Assembly (NCBI RefSeq): GCF_040513375.1
Contig: NZ_JBEVTG010000002.1
Location: forward strand, 1,302,001-1,366,000
From: Flagellimonas_B algarum
GTDB taxonomy: Bacteria > Bacteroidota > Bacteroidia > Flavobacteriales > Flavobacteriaceae
Length of the DNA: 64,000 nt
Direction of reading: 5' to 3'
The translations under genes were made by a program, and so were the position numbers. Of the stretch, positions 42,210 to 51,822 are shown piece by piece. The notes below the pieces were generated by a model. That model worked only from the letters and a program-made list of their open reading frames with translations, was not told the origin of the DNA and made no database searches. Position 1 is the first letter of the stretch. Every line of letters begins with the position of its first letter.

Positions 42210-44582
42210 ATGAAAAAATCGACCCTTCTTTTGGCCCTCGTACTTATCATGTCTTGTGCCGATAAAGCCAACAATGAATTACACCCCGTACTTTCTCAAA
42301 TCGATGGCATGGATGGAAAGGCGGCCTATTTGGAATCGCCCTACGTAACAGCAGGCAATCGCGTCTACATGGTCGGGCATCAAAATGGGACGTTCCCCGA
42401 AATCGGATGGCATATCAAAGGTGAAATGGGGGGCATCTGGAACCATCCCATAAAATTAATGGACGGTTTTGACATCGCCTTGCGATTCGACAACACGTCC
42501 TTTGGTTTGGACGCGGCTGAACAATTCACCAACTATCCTTTCGCAAACACACATCGATTTCTTATTGAAGACAAACAATTGGTCATTGAACGCTTACAAT
42601 TCGTACCTGACGATACCGAAGGTTTGGTCATTGAAATCGCCATCACCAACAATGGGGACACCGATCAAGCTTTTGAACTTGATTTTATCGGCCATTCAGA
42701 CCTGAGTCCGACCTGGTTAGGTGAACGAACCGATCTCATCGATTCGGAAGACCAGGCCGAATTCGACGACGGAATCGGAGGTTGGGTAATCAAGGATAAC
42801 CAAAACCCATGGTATGCGATTTTCGCCGCAGATCAACCTGCAACTGCCCATGCCCGAACTTTTTCGGAATATCAGGGAAAAGGGACTTCGGGCTCCTTGT
42901 CCTATACCATGGAATTGACAGCGGGCCAGCAACAAAACATCACTTTTGCCATTGCGGGCTCGTACAGTGATGAAAAAGCTGCACGGAACACGCTGCGGAC
43001 CCTTCTTAATGATCGGGTGCATTTGTTGGAAGCAAAACGGAAGAGATACCAAGATTTAGCACAACGCACCAAACTTACCATTCCGGACAAACATTTGGAA
43101 CAGACCTTCGAATGGCTGAAGTACAACTGTGATTGGTTGATCAGGGAGGTCCCTGAAATCGGTTCGGGCATTACGGCCGGGATTCCCGATTATCCCTGGT
43201 GGTTCGGTGTCGATAGTGAATATGCCTTACAAGGGTATATGGCCATCGGCCAAACCGAAGCCGTTTACAATACCATCGCTTTATTGGATAGTGTGTCCAA
43301 TGCGGTTAACGGAAATGGCAAGATCATTCACGAGATGTCGACCAATGGCGCCGTATTCAATCCCGGCAATATCAATGAAACCCCCCAATTCGCCTCACTG
43401 ATTTGGAACACCTATTTGTGGAACGGTGATAGGGAGTTTCTAGCACGCTATTTTCCGACCGTTAAAAAAGGGTTGCAATGGCTGCTGTCGGAAAACGATA
43501 CTGATGGCAACCTGTTTCCTGAAGGATTCGGGATGATGGAAATCCACGGTCTTGATAGCGAAATGATCGATGTAGCGGCCTACACCCAAAAAGCCTTTCA
43601 CGATGCCTCAATGATGGCCAAAGAATTGGGCGAAACGGAGTTGTCCGATTCCTATGCGAAAACGGCAACAGCACTAGCGGAACGCATAAACAGTTCCTTT
43701 TGGTCGGAAGATTTCGGTTCCTTTGCCGATTTTATCGGAACCGACGAACAAGCCCTTCATCTGATCGAAGATGCGATCGTACGGGCCGACACCTTGAACA
43801 AACCTTGGGCCATCGAAGAACTCGAAGCCACTAGAAACTTCATCAAAGCAAATCCATCCGACCAACCAAGACCCTTCGTGATGCACCATAACTGGGTAGT
43901 CAATACTCCTATGGAAATGGGTATCGCCGATTCAAGTAAGGCGGTCAGGGCCTTGGAAGTCGCCGAACGTTTCGTCAATCCGTTCGGGGTCTTCGTCACC
44001 GGTATCGACCGTGATGCTTCTGCAGGCTCTGATGACGGCTCTTTTCAAGGCAGTAAGATTTTTTCATATACCGGTGCGGTAATGACCTTGCCTACCGGGG
44101 TCCAGGCCATATCGGAAAACAACTATGGAAGACCGGACAAGGCATTGAACTACTTGAACCGTATGGCCCGTACCTTTAGCTACGCCCTACCGGGAAGTAT
44201 GTATGAAGTTTCTCCGGACTACGGTATGATTACACAAGCTTGGAACATTTATAGCTTTGCTTACCCGATCGTACATCAGTTTTTCGGTCTGCGGCCCTAT
44301 GCCGCCAAAAAAGAAGTAGTTATCGATCCCATGATGCCTTCGGATTGGGATGAAGCCAGTCTCGAGAACATTCAAGTCGCCGAAAATAATATTTCCATCC
44401 AATACAAAAAGAATAATGGAAAAACGACCCTTAGTATCCAAAAGACCGACCCTGATTGGACCCTAAAGATCAAAGTCCCTGACCCGGGATCAGCGTCGCT
44501 GAACTACACCAATGGTACCTTGAGTGAAAATATCTTGGAGACTAAAGCAAACGAAGTCGAAATCAGTTATGGTAGCGAATGA
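42210..44582 (+). CDS. Glycogen-debranching-like glycoside hydrolase lipoprotein
   Basis: 790 residues from ATG 42210. Lipobox LIMSC (Cys15). An N-terminal beta-sandwich (residues 30-290) precedes an alpha/alpha six-hairpin domain with PDYPWWFGVDSEYALQGYMA, IIHEMSTNGAVFNPGN and NDTDGNLFPEGFGMMEIHG; the Asp in GVDSEY and Glu in PEGFG are candidate catalytic acids. Most like amylo-alpha-1,6-glucosidase-type GDE_C proteins, but surface-anchored, so it probably cleaves an external alpha-glucan or oligosaccharide. Coupled (ATGA) to the cyclophilin gene. TATTTTTA at 42184 is a possible -7 element. Confidence 0.8.
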   Translation: MKKSTLLLALVLIMSCADKANNELHPVLSQIDGMDGKAAYLESPYVTAGNRVYMVGHQNGTFPEIGWHIKGEMGGIWNHPIKLMDGFDIALRFDNTSFGLDAAEQFTNYPFANTHRFLIEDKQLVIERLQFVPDDTEGLVIEIAITNNGDTDQAFELDFIGHSDLSPTWLGERTDLIDSEDQAEFDDGIGGWVIKDNQNPWYAIFAADQPATAHARTFSEYQGKGTSGSLSYTMELTAGQQQNITFAIAGSYSDEKAARNTLRTLLNDRVHLLEAKRKRYQDLAQRTKLTIPDKHLEQTFEWLKYNCDWLIREVPEIGSGITAGIPDYPWWFGVDSEYALQGYMAIGQTEAVYNTIALLDSVSNAVNGNGKIIHEMSTNGAVFNPGNINETPQFASLIWNTYLWNGDREFLARYFPTVKKGLQWLLSENDTDGNLFPEGFGMMEIHGLDSEMIDVAAYTQKAFHDASMMAKELGETELSDSYAKTATALAERINSSFWSEDFGSFADFIGTDEQALHLIEDAIVRADTLNKPWAIEELEATRNFIKANPSDQPRPFVMHHNWVVNTPMEMGIADSSKAVRALEVAERFVNPFGVFVTGIDRDASAGSDDGSFQGSKIFSYTGAVMTLPTGVQAISENNYGRPDKALNYLNRMARTFSYALPGSMYEVSPDYGMITQAWNIYSFAYPIVHQFFGLRPYAAKKEVVIDPMMPSDWDEASLENIQVAENNISIQYKKNNGKTTLSIQKTDPDWTLKIKVPDPGSASLNYTNGTLSENILETKANEVEISYGSE

Positions 44583-45235
44583 GCAGTCAAGTTAGAATAA
44601 GTTTACCGTCGGCAATGAAACGGCTTGCGTATGGGGTCTTGGCCGTCATTCTCTTAGGATGCGCAAGTCAGCCGTTCAAAAATCGTGTGGCCCCAGAACA
44701 CTTTGAGGTTCGGTTTGACACCTCAAAGGGTCCATTTGAACTTAAAGTCGTTCGTCAGGCCTCACCCGAAGCGGCCGATCGTTTTTACTCTTTGGTCAAA
44801 AGCGGGTATTTCGACGGCTCATTGGCTTACCGCACCCACCCGAACTTTGTCGTTCAGTTTGGTGGGCACAATGCCCAAGAGGTCGCGGGTTGGGAAAAGG
44901 CCCCGATACCCGATGAACCTGTTCGACAGAGCAATACCAAAGGCACATTGAGTTTTGCAAGAGGGGGGAAGAATTCGCGTAGTGGGGATATCTTTATCAA
45001 CTTGCGTGACAACTCGAGATTGGACACCATCAACTACCTTGACGTAGTCGGATTTCCAGCCTTCGGAAAGGTCACCGTGGGCATGGATGTCTTAGAAGCC
45101 TTCTATGACGGTTATTCCGATTCGACCATGAGTGACTTGCAACTTATGTTGGAAGACGAAGTCCGCTTTTTAGAGAAATACCCCAAATTGGATCGCATTC
45201 TAAGTGCTAAGGTAATCGCCAAATCAGGGCGTTGA
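44579..45235 (+). CDS. Cyclophilin-type peptidyl-prolyl isomerase lipoprotein
   Basis: 218 residues from the ATG overlapping the upstream stop (ATGA); an internal ATG at 44615 gives a more usual lipoprotein signal (MKRLAYGVLAVILLGC). The cyclophilin core shows as FEVRFDTSKGPFEL, DRFYSLVKSGYFDG, YRTHPNFVVQFGG, KGTLSFARGGKNSRSGDIFI. It would fold extracytoplasmic proteins, perhaps including the hydrolase it is coupled to. The 3' end overlaps the next gene by 12 nt. Confidence 0.87.
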   Translation: MSSQVRISLPSAMKRLAYGVLAVILLGCASQPFKNRVAPEHFEVRFDTSKGPFELKVVRQASPEAADRFYSLVKSGYFDGSLAYRTHPNFVVQFGGHNAQEVAGWEKAPIPDEPVRQSNTKGTLSFARGGKNSRSGDIFINLRDNSRLDTINYLDVVGFPAFGKVTVGMDVLEAFYDGYSDSTMSDLQLMLEDEVRFLEKYPKLDRILSAKVIAKSGR

Positions 45236-45904
45236 ACTACTGACTTGTAGCACTTTTCCATTATAATAGCGATGGCCGGTCAAGGCAAAACTTTGGATGT
45301 ATTCAGCCATCTCAAGTGCGGATAATGGCGCTTCATACCCTGGAAACGCTTCAGCCAACATTTCCGTTTGAACGGCACCAATCGCCAATACATTGAAACT
45401 GGGACCGGTTTCCTTGAACTCCTCGGCCCAAAGTTCGGTCAAGGTGATAACGGCTGCTTTGCTGGAGCTATAGGCCGAAAGGCCCGGAAACTTCATACTC
45501 CCCTGTATCCCTCCCATTGAACTAATGGTCACCACGTGGCTTGATGCCCCCATTTTCGGAAGCGCACGCCTGGTCAATTCAGCCAACCCGAATACATTGA
45601 CTTTATACACCGATTCGAAATCTTCTGCCGTGGTTTCGGAAAACGGTTTATGCAACAACCGACCGGCGTTATTGATGAGAATATCAACGCTGTCCCAATC
45701 CGATATGATTTTCGAAACCTGATCCAAATCAGCGGAATTGGCGATGTCGCAGGAGATGCATTGGATATTTCGGTGATCCAACGCATTGACCGTGCTCGAA
45801 TTGCGTGATAAGGCCAATACCTGATGCCCCGCTTCGGCGAATAGGCGCACCAATTCGAATCCGATGCCCCTACTTGTTCCTGTAACTATAATCCTTTTAG
45901 CCAT
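45224..45904 (-). CDS. SDR family oxidoreductase (classical catalytic motif)
   Basis: 226 residues from ATG 45904. Cofactor loop TGTSRGIGFELV, NNAG, catalytic Ser in ISSMGG and YxxxK in AYSSSKAAV. Cytosolic NAD(P)-dependent reductase; substrate unknown. It follows the M28 peptidase gene with a 26-nt gap; a TTG start overlapping that gene's stop is also in frame but less likely. Confidence 0.88.
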   Translation of the reverse strand: MAKRIIVTGTSRGIGFELVRLFAEAGHQVLALSRNSSTVNALDHRNIQCISCDIANSADLDQVSKIISDWDSVDILINNAGRLLHKPFSETTAEDFESVYKVNVFGLAELTRRALPKMGASSHVVTISSMGGIQGSMKFPGLSAYSSSKAAVITLTELWAEEFKETGPSFNVLAIGAVQTEMLAEAFPGYEAPLSALEMAEYIQSFALTGHRYYNGKVLQVSSSTP

Positions 45905-45930
45905 GTAACTCGATTCGTTTTTTTGACTTT

Positions 45931-46965
45931 TCAATCTTCGGATGTCGGATTCATTTTGATTTCTTGGGCATTGGCATTGGTAATACCGGCAACCACAGGC
46001 ACCATTTTATTAATGATATCCGCCATATGGGCCACATCGATCTCCGTCACTTCATCATCCACTTTATGGTAATAGGCGAAATTGGTGAAATCAAACGTAC
46101 AAAAGGTATGTGACGGCACCCCGAACTCTTTGAAAAAAGGGTAATTATCAGATCGAAAGAATAGGTTGTATTGCTTCGCCGTGGGTAGGAAACCGATCAA
46201 TTTCCCCTCGGCATAGGCATTGCTTATTTCAGCCAAATTCGATTTTAAGTAGCCTGTGATATACAGCTCATAATCCTTATCCTGCAACGGAACCCCGATC
46301 ATTTCAAAGTTCAGCATGGCATAAAGATCCAAATTAGCTTCTTTCAATCTTTTGGCCAAATGCTTTGATCCGAGCAACCCCTTTTCCTCGGCACTGAACA
46401 GGGCAAAGATCAAACTGCGTTTATTGTTTTTGACAGTTCCGAAATAACGTGCCAATTCCAGGACCGCGGTAGTTCCTGATGCATTATCATTGGCTCCATT
46501 GGCGATGGCATCACCATTCTCCGGGGCGATTAGACCGATATGGTCGTAATGGGCCCCTATCAGGATGAATTCGTTTTTCAATTCGGGATCCGTTCCTTCG
46601 ATCATCCCCACGACATTGTAGGCATCGCCCTCAAAATTTCCAAGGGTATCCCGAAAGGTCCTAAAATACGGTTGGATACCGCTTGCTTCAAACCGGGATT
46701 CAATAAAGGTAGCGGCCAAGGCGATGCCCTCACTACCCGAATCACGGCCTTGCAGTTCATCGGAGGCCAAATAGCTGATAATTTCATTGACTTTATCGGC
46801 ATCAGTGAATCCTTGCGCCTCCGACCCCGATTCGACACGACCTTTTACCCCATCAGGTGCGTTGGGGTCGACCACCGTACTTGAAGGTGACCCATTGTCG
46901 TTTTTCTTCACTGACCCGCAGGTCATGGCGAATGTCAACACGAGATATAAAACGAATTTGCCCAT
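45931..46965 (-). CDS. M28 family metallopeptidase lipoprotein
   Basis: 344 residues from ATG 46965. Lipobox FAMTC. Zinc ligands of the M28 aminopeptidase fold appear in LIGAHYDHIG, NGANDNASGTTAVLELARY, FALFSAEEKGLLGSKH and, near the end, CTFDFTNFAYYHKVDDEV. A surface or periplasmic aminopeptidase. The longer reading from 47007 runs into the pdhC terminator and is rejected. Confidence 0.9.
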   Translation of the reverse strand: MGKFVLYLVLTFAMTCGSVKKNDNGSPSSTVVDPNAPDGVKGRVESGSEAQGFTDADKVNEIISYLASDELQGRDSGSEGIALAATFIESRFEASGIQPYFRTFRDTLGNFEGDAYNVVGMIEGTDPELKNEFILIGAHYDHIGLIAPENGDAIANGANDNASGTTAVLELARYFGTVKNNKRSLIFALFSAEEKGLLGSKHLAKRLKEANLDLYAMLNFEMIGVPLQDKDYELYITGYLKSNLAEISNAYAEGKLIGFLPTAKQYNLFFRSDNYPFFKEFGVPSHTFCTFDFTNFAYYHKVDDEVTEIDVAHMADIINKMVPVVAGITNANAQEIKMNPTSED

Positions 46966-46994
46966 TGGTATGCTCTTTTGGAATCGGATTAAAG

Positions 46995-47023
46995 ATAAAA
47001 AAAGCATCCTTACGGATGCTTTT
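46995..47023 (-). terminator. Rho-independent terminator after pdhC
   Basis: Stem AAAAGCATCC/GGATGCTTTT; on the minus strand it is followed by a run of seven T, just after the E2 gene. Confidence 0.85.
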
Positions 47024-47046
47024 GTTCATTTCATTCTGCGTGCCGA

Positions 47047-48675
47047 TCAGGCCAGCATGGTGACCGGGTTTTCAAGATAAGCCCTGAGGGTCTGCAAGAA
47101 CTGCGCCCCTGTTGCCCCATCAACGGTTCGGTGGTCACAGGCCAAGGTTACTTTCATGGTATTACCCACAACGATCTCACCTTGTTTCACGACGGGCTTC
47201 TCTACAATGGCCCCAACGGATAATATGGCCGAATTGGGTTGATTGATGATCGAGGTAAATTCTAGGATACCGAACATTCCCAGGTTGGAAACCGTAAAAG
47301 TGCTCCCTTCCATCTCGTCCGGCTTGATTTTTTTGGTCCTTGACCTACCCGCCAAATCTTTGACCGAAGCCCCGATTTGTGTTAGGCTCATCTGATCGGT
47401 AAACTTCAATACAGGCACGACCAATCCATCATCTACCGCGACGGCCACACCGATATGGATGTGTTGGTTGTATCTGGTAGTATCACCGTTCCAAGTCGTA
47501 TTCACCTGAGGGTGTTTTTTCAGCGCCATGGCACAGGCCTTCAATACCATATCGTTGAACGACACCTTGGTATCGGGCAGTCCATTGATTTGGGCCCTTG
47601 AAGCCTTCGCATTATCCATATCGACTTCGATGGTCAAATAATAATGTGGTGCGGTGAATTTCGATTCGCTCAAACGCTTGGCGATTACCTTACGCATGGT
47701 CGAATTCTTGACTTCTTCGCTATGCTCTTGACCGGCCGGCACTTGTATCTGTACAGGTGCGGCTACGTTCTGTGCAGGTTCGGCAACCGCTGGGGCAGCA
47801 GCCACCGCTACTTGAGACGGTTGATAGTTTTCGATATCGCGTTTGATGATCCTTCCGTGATCTCCTGACCCTTTTACGGTCGATAGGTCGATGCCTTTGT
47901 CTGCCGCCATTTTCTTGGCTAATGGGGAAACGAATACGCGTTGCCCATCAGCTACCGGAATCGCTTCAACAGCTGTTTCCGTTGTAGCAGCTGGTTTTTC
48001 AGAGGCTACCGGAGCTGGTTCGGATGCTGCTGGTTGCGGATTCGCCGATGCGCTCAACACCGCATTCACATCGGTTCCTTCAGGGCCGATGATCGCCAAT
48101 AGTGAGTCTACAGGGGCCCCTTCCCCTTCTTGGATACCAATATGCAACAGGGTTCCGGAATAGAACGATTCAAATTCCATGGTAGCCTTGTCAGTTTCGA
48201 TTTCGGCCAAGATATCACCTTCTTCGACGGTATCACCAACTTGTTTCAACCAGCTCGCTACGGTGCCTTCTTCCATGGTATCACTCAAACGGGGCATGGA
48301 GATGATCTCTACCCCATCGGGTATGGCCGCAGGGGCCGCCTGACTTGGGGCCTCCTCTGTTGCCGTAACAGGTTCAACTGCTTCTACAGCTGGAGCTTCA
48401 GCTGTCTGACCGTTCAATAGGCCTGAAATATCTTCGCCCTCTTCTCCAATGATGGCCAAAAGGGAATCAACAGGGGCTCCATCACCTTCGGCAATTCCGA
48501 TATGCAAGAGGGTGCCTTCATGAAAGGATTCGAATTCCATGGTGGCTTTATCCGTTTCGATTTCGGCCAAAATATCCCCTTCTTCGACCTTATCCCCTAC
48601 ATTTTTAAGCCATTTGGCAACGGTACCTTCTTCCATGGTATCGCTCAACCGCGGCATATTGATCACTTGTGCCAT
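47047..48675 (-). CDS. pdhC: Pyruvate dehydrogenase complex dihydrolipoyl acetyltransferase (E2)
   Basis: 542 residues. Two N-terminal lipoyl domains, each with the lipoyl-lysine in ETDKATMEFES, Ala/Pro-rich linkers, a peripheral subunit-binding domain (VSPLAKKMAADKGIDLSTVK) and the catalytic acetyltransferase domain with DHRTVDGATGAQFLQ. It transfers acetyl to CoA at the core of the complex. It starts 3 nt after the E1 alpha gene's stop; the two form one transcript ending at the terminator. Confidence 0.96.
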   Translation of the reverse strand: MAQVINMPRLSDTMEEGTVAKWLKNVGDKVEEGDILAEIETDKATMEFESFHEGTLLHIGIAEGDGAPVDSLLAIIGEEGEDISGLLNGQTAEAPAVEAVEPVTATEEAPSQAAPAAIPDGVEIISMPRLSDTMEEGTVASWLKQVGDTVEEGDILAEIETDKATMEFESFYSGTLLHIGIQEGEGAPVDSLLAIIGPEGTDVNAVLSASANPQPAASEPAPVASEKPAATTETAVEAIPVADGQRVFVSPLAKKMAADKGIDLSTVKGSGDHGRIIKRDIENYQPSQVAVAAAPAVAEPAQNVAAPVQIQVPAGQEHSEEVKNSTMRKVIAKRLSESKFTAPHYYLTIEVDMDNAKASRAQINGLPDTKVSFNDMVLKACAMALKKHPQVNTTWNGDTTRYNQHIHIGVAVAVDDGLVVPVLKFTDQMSLTQIGASVKDLAGRSRTKKIKPDEMEGSTFTVSNLGMFGILEFTSIINQPNSAILSVGAIVEKPVVKQGEIVVGNTMKVTLACDHRTVDGATGAQFLQTLRAYLENPVTMLA

Positions 48676-48678
48676 TGC

Positions 48679-49677
48679 CTAAAGTTTGTGTTTGATGAAT
48701 GGATAATCTTCTTGTTCGTAAACCACGTCATAGAGTTGTTCTACCGGTGGAAACTCCGACTCTTCAGCGAACTTCTCGCATTCGGCCACATGTTCCTTGA
48801 CACGTTTATCGATTGCTTTCAAATCGTCTTCGCTTGCATAGTTCTTTTCAAGGATGACATCTTTGACCTGGGTAATCGGGTCGATTTTTTTGTATTCCTC
48901 AACTTCTTCCTTGGTTCGGTAGTGTTGGGCATCGGACATGGAATGACCGCGATAACGATACGTCTTCATTTCAAGGAAAGTCGGTCCACCACCAGAACGG
49001 GCCCTTTCGATGGCTTTGTCCATTTCTTTGGCCACGTTCGCCGGATCCATTCCGTCAACCTCACCACAAGGCATTTCATAACCCAAACCCAGTTTATAAA
49101 TTTCGGTCGAGTATGAAGTCCGTGCCACCGAAGTTCCCATGGCATATCCGTTGTTCTCACATATAAAGACTACCGGAAGCTGCCAAAGCATGGCCAAGTT
49201 GAACGTTTCATGCAGGGAGCCTTGTCGTACGGCACCGTCGCCCATATAACAGAGCGTGACCGCATCGCGTTTATAATATTTGTCGGCAAAAGCCAATCCG
49301 GCCCCAAGGGGAATCTGACCCCCAACGATTCCATGGCCCCCGTAGAAACGGTGTTCCTTTGAAAAGATATGCATGGATCCCCCCATCCCTTTGGAGGTTC
49401 CGGTCACCTTACCGTAGAGTTCGGCCATGACCTTTTTGGGATCTACACCCATACCAATCGGTTGAACGTGGTTTCTATAGGCGGTGATCATCCGGTCCTT
49501 GGTCAGGTCCATCGCATGCAACGCCCCTGCAAGGACGGCTTCCTGACCATTGTATAAATGCAGGAATCCGCGTACTTTTTGTTGTATGTAAACAGCCGCT
49601 AGTTTGTCTTCGAACTTGCGCCAGAACAACATATCCTCATACCACTTTAGGTAAACTTCCTTGGTGATTTTTTTCAT
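48679..49677 (-). CDS. pdhA: Pyruvate dehydrogenase E1 component alpha subunit
   Basis: 332 residues from ATG 49677. Thiamine diphosphate motif GDGAVRQGSLHETFNLA ... NNGYAMGT, and the phosphorylation-loop region YRYRGHSMSDAQHYRTKEE. Pairs with an E1 beta subunit (not in this window) to decarboxylate pyruvate. The in-frame extension to 49722 is rejected because the -7 element lies there. Confidence 0.96.
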   Translation of the reverse strand: MKKITKEVYLKWYEDMLFWRKFEDKLAAVYIQQKVRGFLHLYNGQEAVLAGALHAMDLTKDRMITAYRNHVQPIGMGVDPKKVMAELYGKVTGTSKGMGGSMHIFSKEHRFYGGHGIVGGQIPLGAGLAFADKYYKRDAVTLCYMGDGAVRQGSLHETFNLAMLWQLPVVFICENNGYAMGTSVARTSYSTEIYKLGLGYEMPCGEVDGMDPANVAKEMDKAIERARSGGGPTFLEMKTYRYRGHSMSDAQHYRTKEEVEEYKKIDPITQVKDVILEKNYASEDDLKAIDKRVKEHVAECEKFAEESEFPPVEQLYDVVYEQEDYPFIKHKL

Positions 49678-49719
49678 CAAATGAACAATTTGTCGATTCC
49701 TCCGATTCGCGAAGGAAAA

Positions 49720-49727
49720 CAAAAATA
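49720..49727 (-). promoter_or_regulatory. -7 promoter element for pdhA-pdhC
   Basis: TATTTTTG on the minus strand fits TAnnTTTG, 42 nt before the pdhA ATG. Confidence 0.45.
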
Positions 49728-49758
49728 CGTATATATCTGTTTTCGGAAAATATTTGAA

Positions 49759-50259
49759 TTAAGAATCCCCTAAAAAAGAGTTGTCAAAGGCCAATGGCAA
49801 CAAATCGGCGATGGCGTGGCATTTGTAAACCGTCGTCGATGCCCCTTGCATCAAAATTGCAATGGGTTCTTTTTGTTTATGTTCATACTCAGCGATGGCC
49901 TGGCGACAATTGCCGCAGGGAGCGGCCGGAGCGGTGGTTTCATTCGAAGTAGTTGAAACGGCACTGATGGCAATGGCCTTGATGGCCACACCGGGATGGT
50001 TGGCCCCTGCATGGAAAACGGCTACCCGTTCTGCACAAAGGCCTGACGGATAAGACGCATTCTCTTGGTTGTTCCCCAAGACCACGGTACCGTTTTCCAA
50101 CAAGACGGCTGCCCCGACATGGAATTTCGAATAAGGGGCATACGCCTTTTCCCGCGCCAAATTCGCTTGATGCAACAACTCTTGATCATCTTTCGACATC
50201 TCGTCTACCGTATCGTAAACGGTCAGTTCAAATCCAATTCGCTTGGTCCCCATAATCAC
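49759..50259 (-). CDS. cdd: Cytidine deaminase
   Basis: 166 residues (or 164 from ATG 50253). Zinc site in NASYPSGLCAERVAVFHAG (Cys and Glu) and APAAPCGNCRQAIAEY. Deaminates cytidine and deoxycytidine for pyrimidine salvage. It lies just after the porV terminator and before pdhA on the same strand. Confidence 0.94.
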   Translation of the reverse strand: MIMGTKRIGFELTVYDTVDEMSKDDQELLHQANLAREKAYAPYSKFHVGAAVLLENGTVVLGNNQENASYPSGLCAERVAVFHAGANHPGVAIKAIAISAVSTTSNETTAPAAPCGNCRQAIAEYEHKQKEPIAILMQGASTTVYKCHAIADLLPLAFDNSFLGDS

Positions 50260-50270
50260 GAAACTACCTA

Positions 50271-50304
50271 AAAATAAAAAAACCCCGTCAGAAGACGGGG
50301 TTTT
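50271..50304 (-). terminator. Rho-independent terminator after porV
   Basis: Stem AACCCCGTC/GACGGGGTT with loop AGAA; the minus strand continues with a T-rich run. Confidence 0.85.
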
Positions 50305-50325
50305 GGTATCGTATATCGTTTAACA

Positions 50326-51468
50326 TCAATTGTTGAAGAACTCTTCCCCAAAATCGAAAGAAAGGGAGAATCGTAGTGTATTCTCCAACGGGTTTCGTAC
50401 TTGAGAGGTCGAAAACAAGTATGAAAGATCGATCTGCGCCGATTTGAACTGGAATCCGGCACCAAGGGTAAAGAACTGTCTTGCCCCCTTATTTTCGTTT
50501 TCATTGAAGTAACCGGCCCGAAGCATGAAGGCTTCCTGAAATTTATATTCGGCACCTAATGCCCAGGTCACCTCTTGCAATTCTTCGCTAAAACCGTCAG
50601 GTGCATCCCCGAAAGATTCGAAGACCCCGCTAAAAAAACCGATTTGTTGGTACTCATTGTTATCTTCAGAGGTAATCAAGCCATCTCCCGTAAAATCCCG
50701 TGGGGTGGGCACCAATAGTTTGTTGAACTCGGTGTAGATCCCCAATACATTGTCCTGGTCGAAAATAAAATCGAATCCACCACCGAACTTCAAGTTGGTC
50801 GGCAAAAAGTTCTCTTGACCGCCTTCATCATATTGTAATTTCCCACCGAGGTTCGAGATATTGAATCCGGCCCTCCAGCGCCCATCAAAGGCATTGTACG
50901 CTACTTCGCGCGATTGGAAGAAACCGGCAACATCGACTGCAAAGGCATTGGCGGCCTGCGAATCGGCACCACTATCTTGGAACTTCAGGTTCGAGCTGAT
51001 AAAACGGCCACCGACGGCCATCGAAAAGGTCTCACTCAATTGTAGGGAATACGAACCGTCGATCGAAAATTCGTTCGGACTGACCGTCGTTCCCAAATCA
51101 TCGATAGTTTGGCGTAATTCGATATCACCAAGACCGAAATATCGGATACTGAAAGCGAAAGCCCCCCGTTCACCGACCCTATTGAAGTAATTCGCGTTCA
51201 AAAGGGAGATGTCGGTCACGATACTTTCCAAATACGGGGTGTAGCTTACACCGATACCTGACTTACGTGTTGCGAAGGCGTATTTCGCTGGGTTCCACTG
51301 TTGTGAAAATGCATCAACCGAAGTCGCAACCCCCATATCACCCATACCGGAAGCCCGGGCATCGGCCGAAATGTTCAAAAAGGGAACGGCTGTGGTTATG
51401 GTTCGTTCTTGTTGGGAAGTTGCCGAAAAGGCAAGCAGAAGAACCGCAATTAGCAATAACTTTTTCAT
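50326..51468 (-). CDS. porV: Type IX secretion outer-membrane protein PorV (LptO)
   Basis: 380 residues with a Sec signal peptide (MKKLLLIAVLLLAFSATSQ). The mature start TTAVPFLNISADARASGMGD and WNPAKYAF are diagnostic for PorV. It is a FadL-like beta-barrel that shuttles type IX cargo from the translocon to the PorU sortase. Its upstream neighbour is gldJ on the other strand; porU is not next to it. Confidence 0.95.
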   Translation of the reverse strand: MKKLLLIAVLLLAFSATSQQERTITTAVPFLNISADARASGMGDMGVATSVDAFSQQWNPAKYAFATRKSGIGVSYTPYLESIVTDISLLNANYFNRVGERGAFAFSIRYFGLGDIELRQTIDDLGTTVSPNEFSIDGSYSLQLSETFSMAVGGRFISSNLKFQDSGADSQAANAFAVDVAGFFQSREVAYNAFDGRWRAGFNISNLGGKLQYDEGGQENFLPTNLKFGGGFDFIFDQDNVLGIYTEFNKLLVPTPRDFTGDGLITSEDNNEYQQIGFFSGVFESFGDAPDGFSEELQEVTWALGAEYKFQEAFMLRAGYFNENENKGARQFFTLGAGFQFKSAQIDLSYLFSTSQVRNPLENTLRFSLSFDFGEEFFNN

Positions 51469-51822
51469 TTTTCTTTTTTAAAGTGGTTCGAAAGTCTAAA
51501 ATCTTGGATTAAACCAAAAAAAAATTAGACGTATTACACATGAACGGGTATTTCAACGAATTCTTATGCCCCTTTTCCTTTTTTCGAAGAAATGTTCGGC
51601 CAAAATACGATTTCGATTGTTAAAGACCTAAGTCGAACATAATATAAACCCCCAGTCACCGTTATTTCTTTACGATAGTTCAAAAAGTGCCGTTGCAAAT
51701 ATTTTAACCGAATAAAATATTGTGGCAAACTTTTCGTTCTATTGCCGAAAGTGATTTAAATCGAATAAAACCAAAGTACCGGTTTGAACATAGCGACCGG
51801 TTAGTGAACTCAAGTCCTCATT
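51469..51822. other. AT-rich divergent intergenic region, porV-gldJ
   Basis: 354 nt without a supported gene. It must hold both promoters, but I find no exact TAnnTTTG for either. A direct repeat ACCGGTT (51778-51784 and 51796-51802, period 18) lies close to the gldJ start. Confidence 0.6.

Noticed and set aside
48502..49116. 204-residue open frame on the plus strand over pdhA/pdhC
   Set aside because: Lies fully opposite two well-recognised enzymes; rich in Phe and Ile as expected from the complement of their codons, and no domain was seen.
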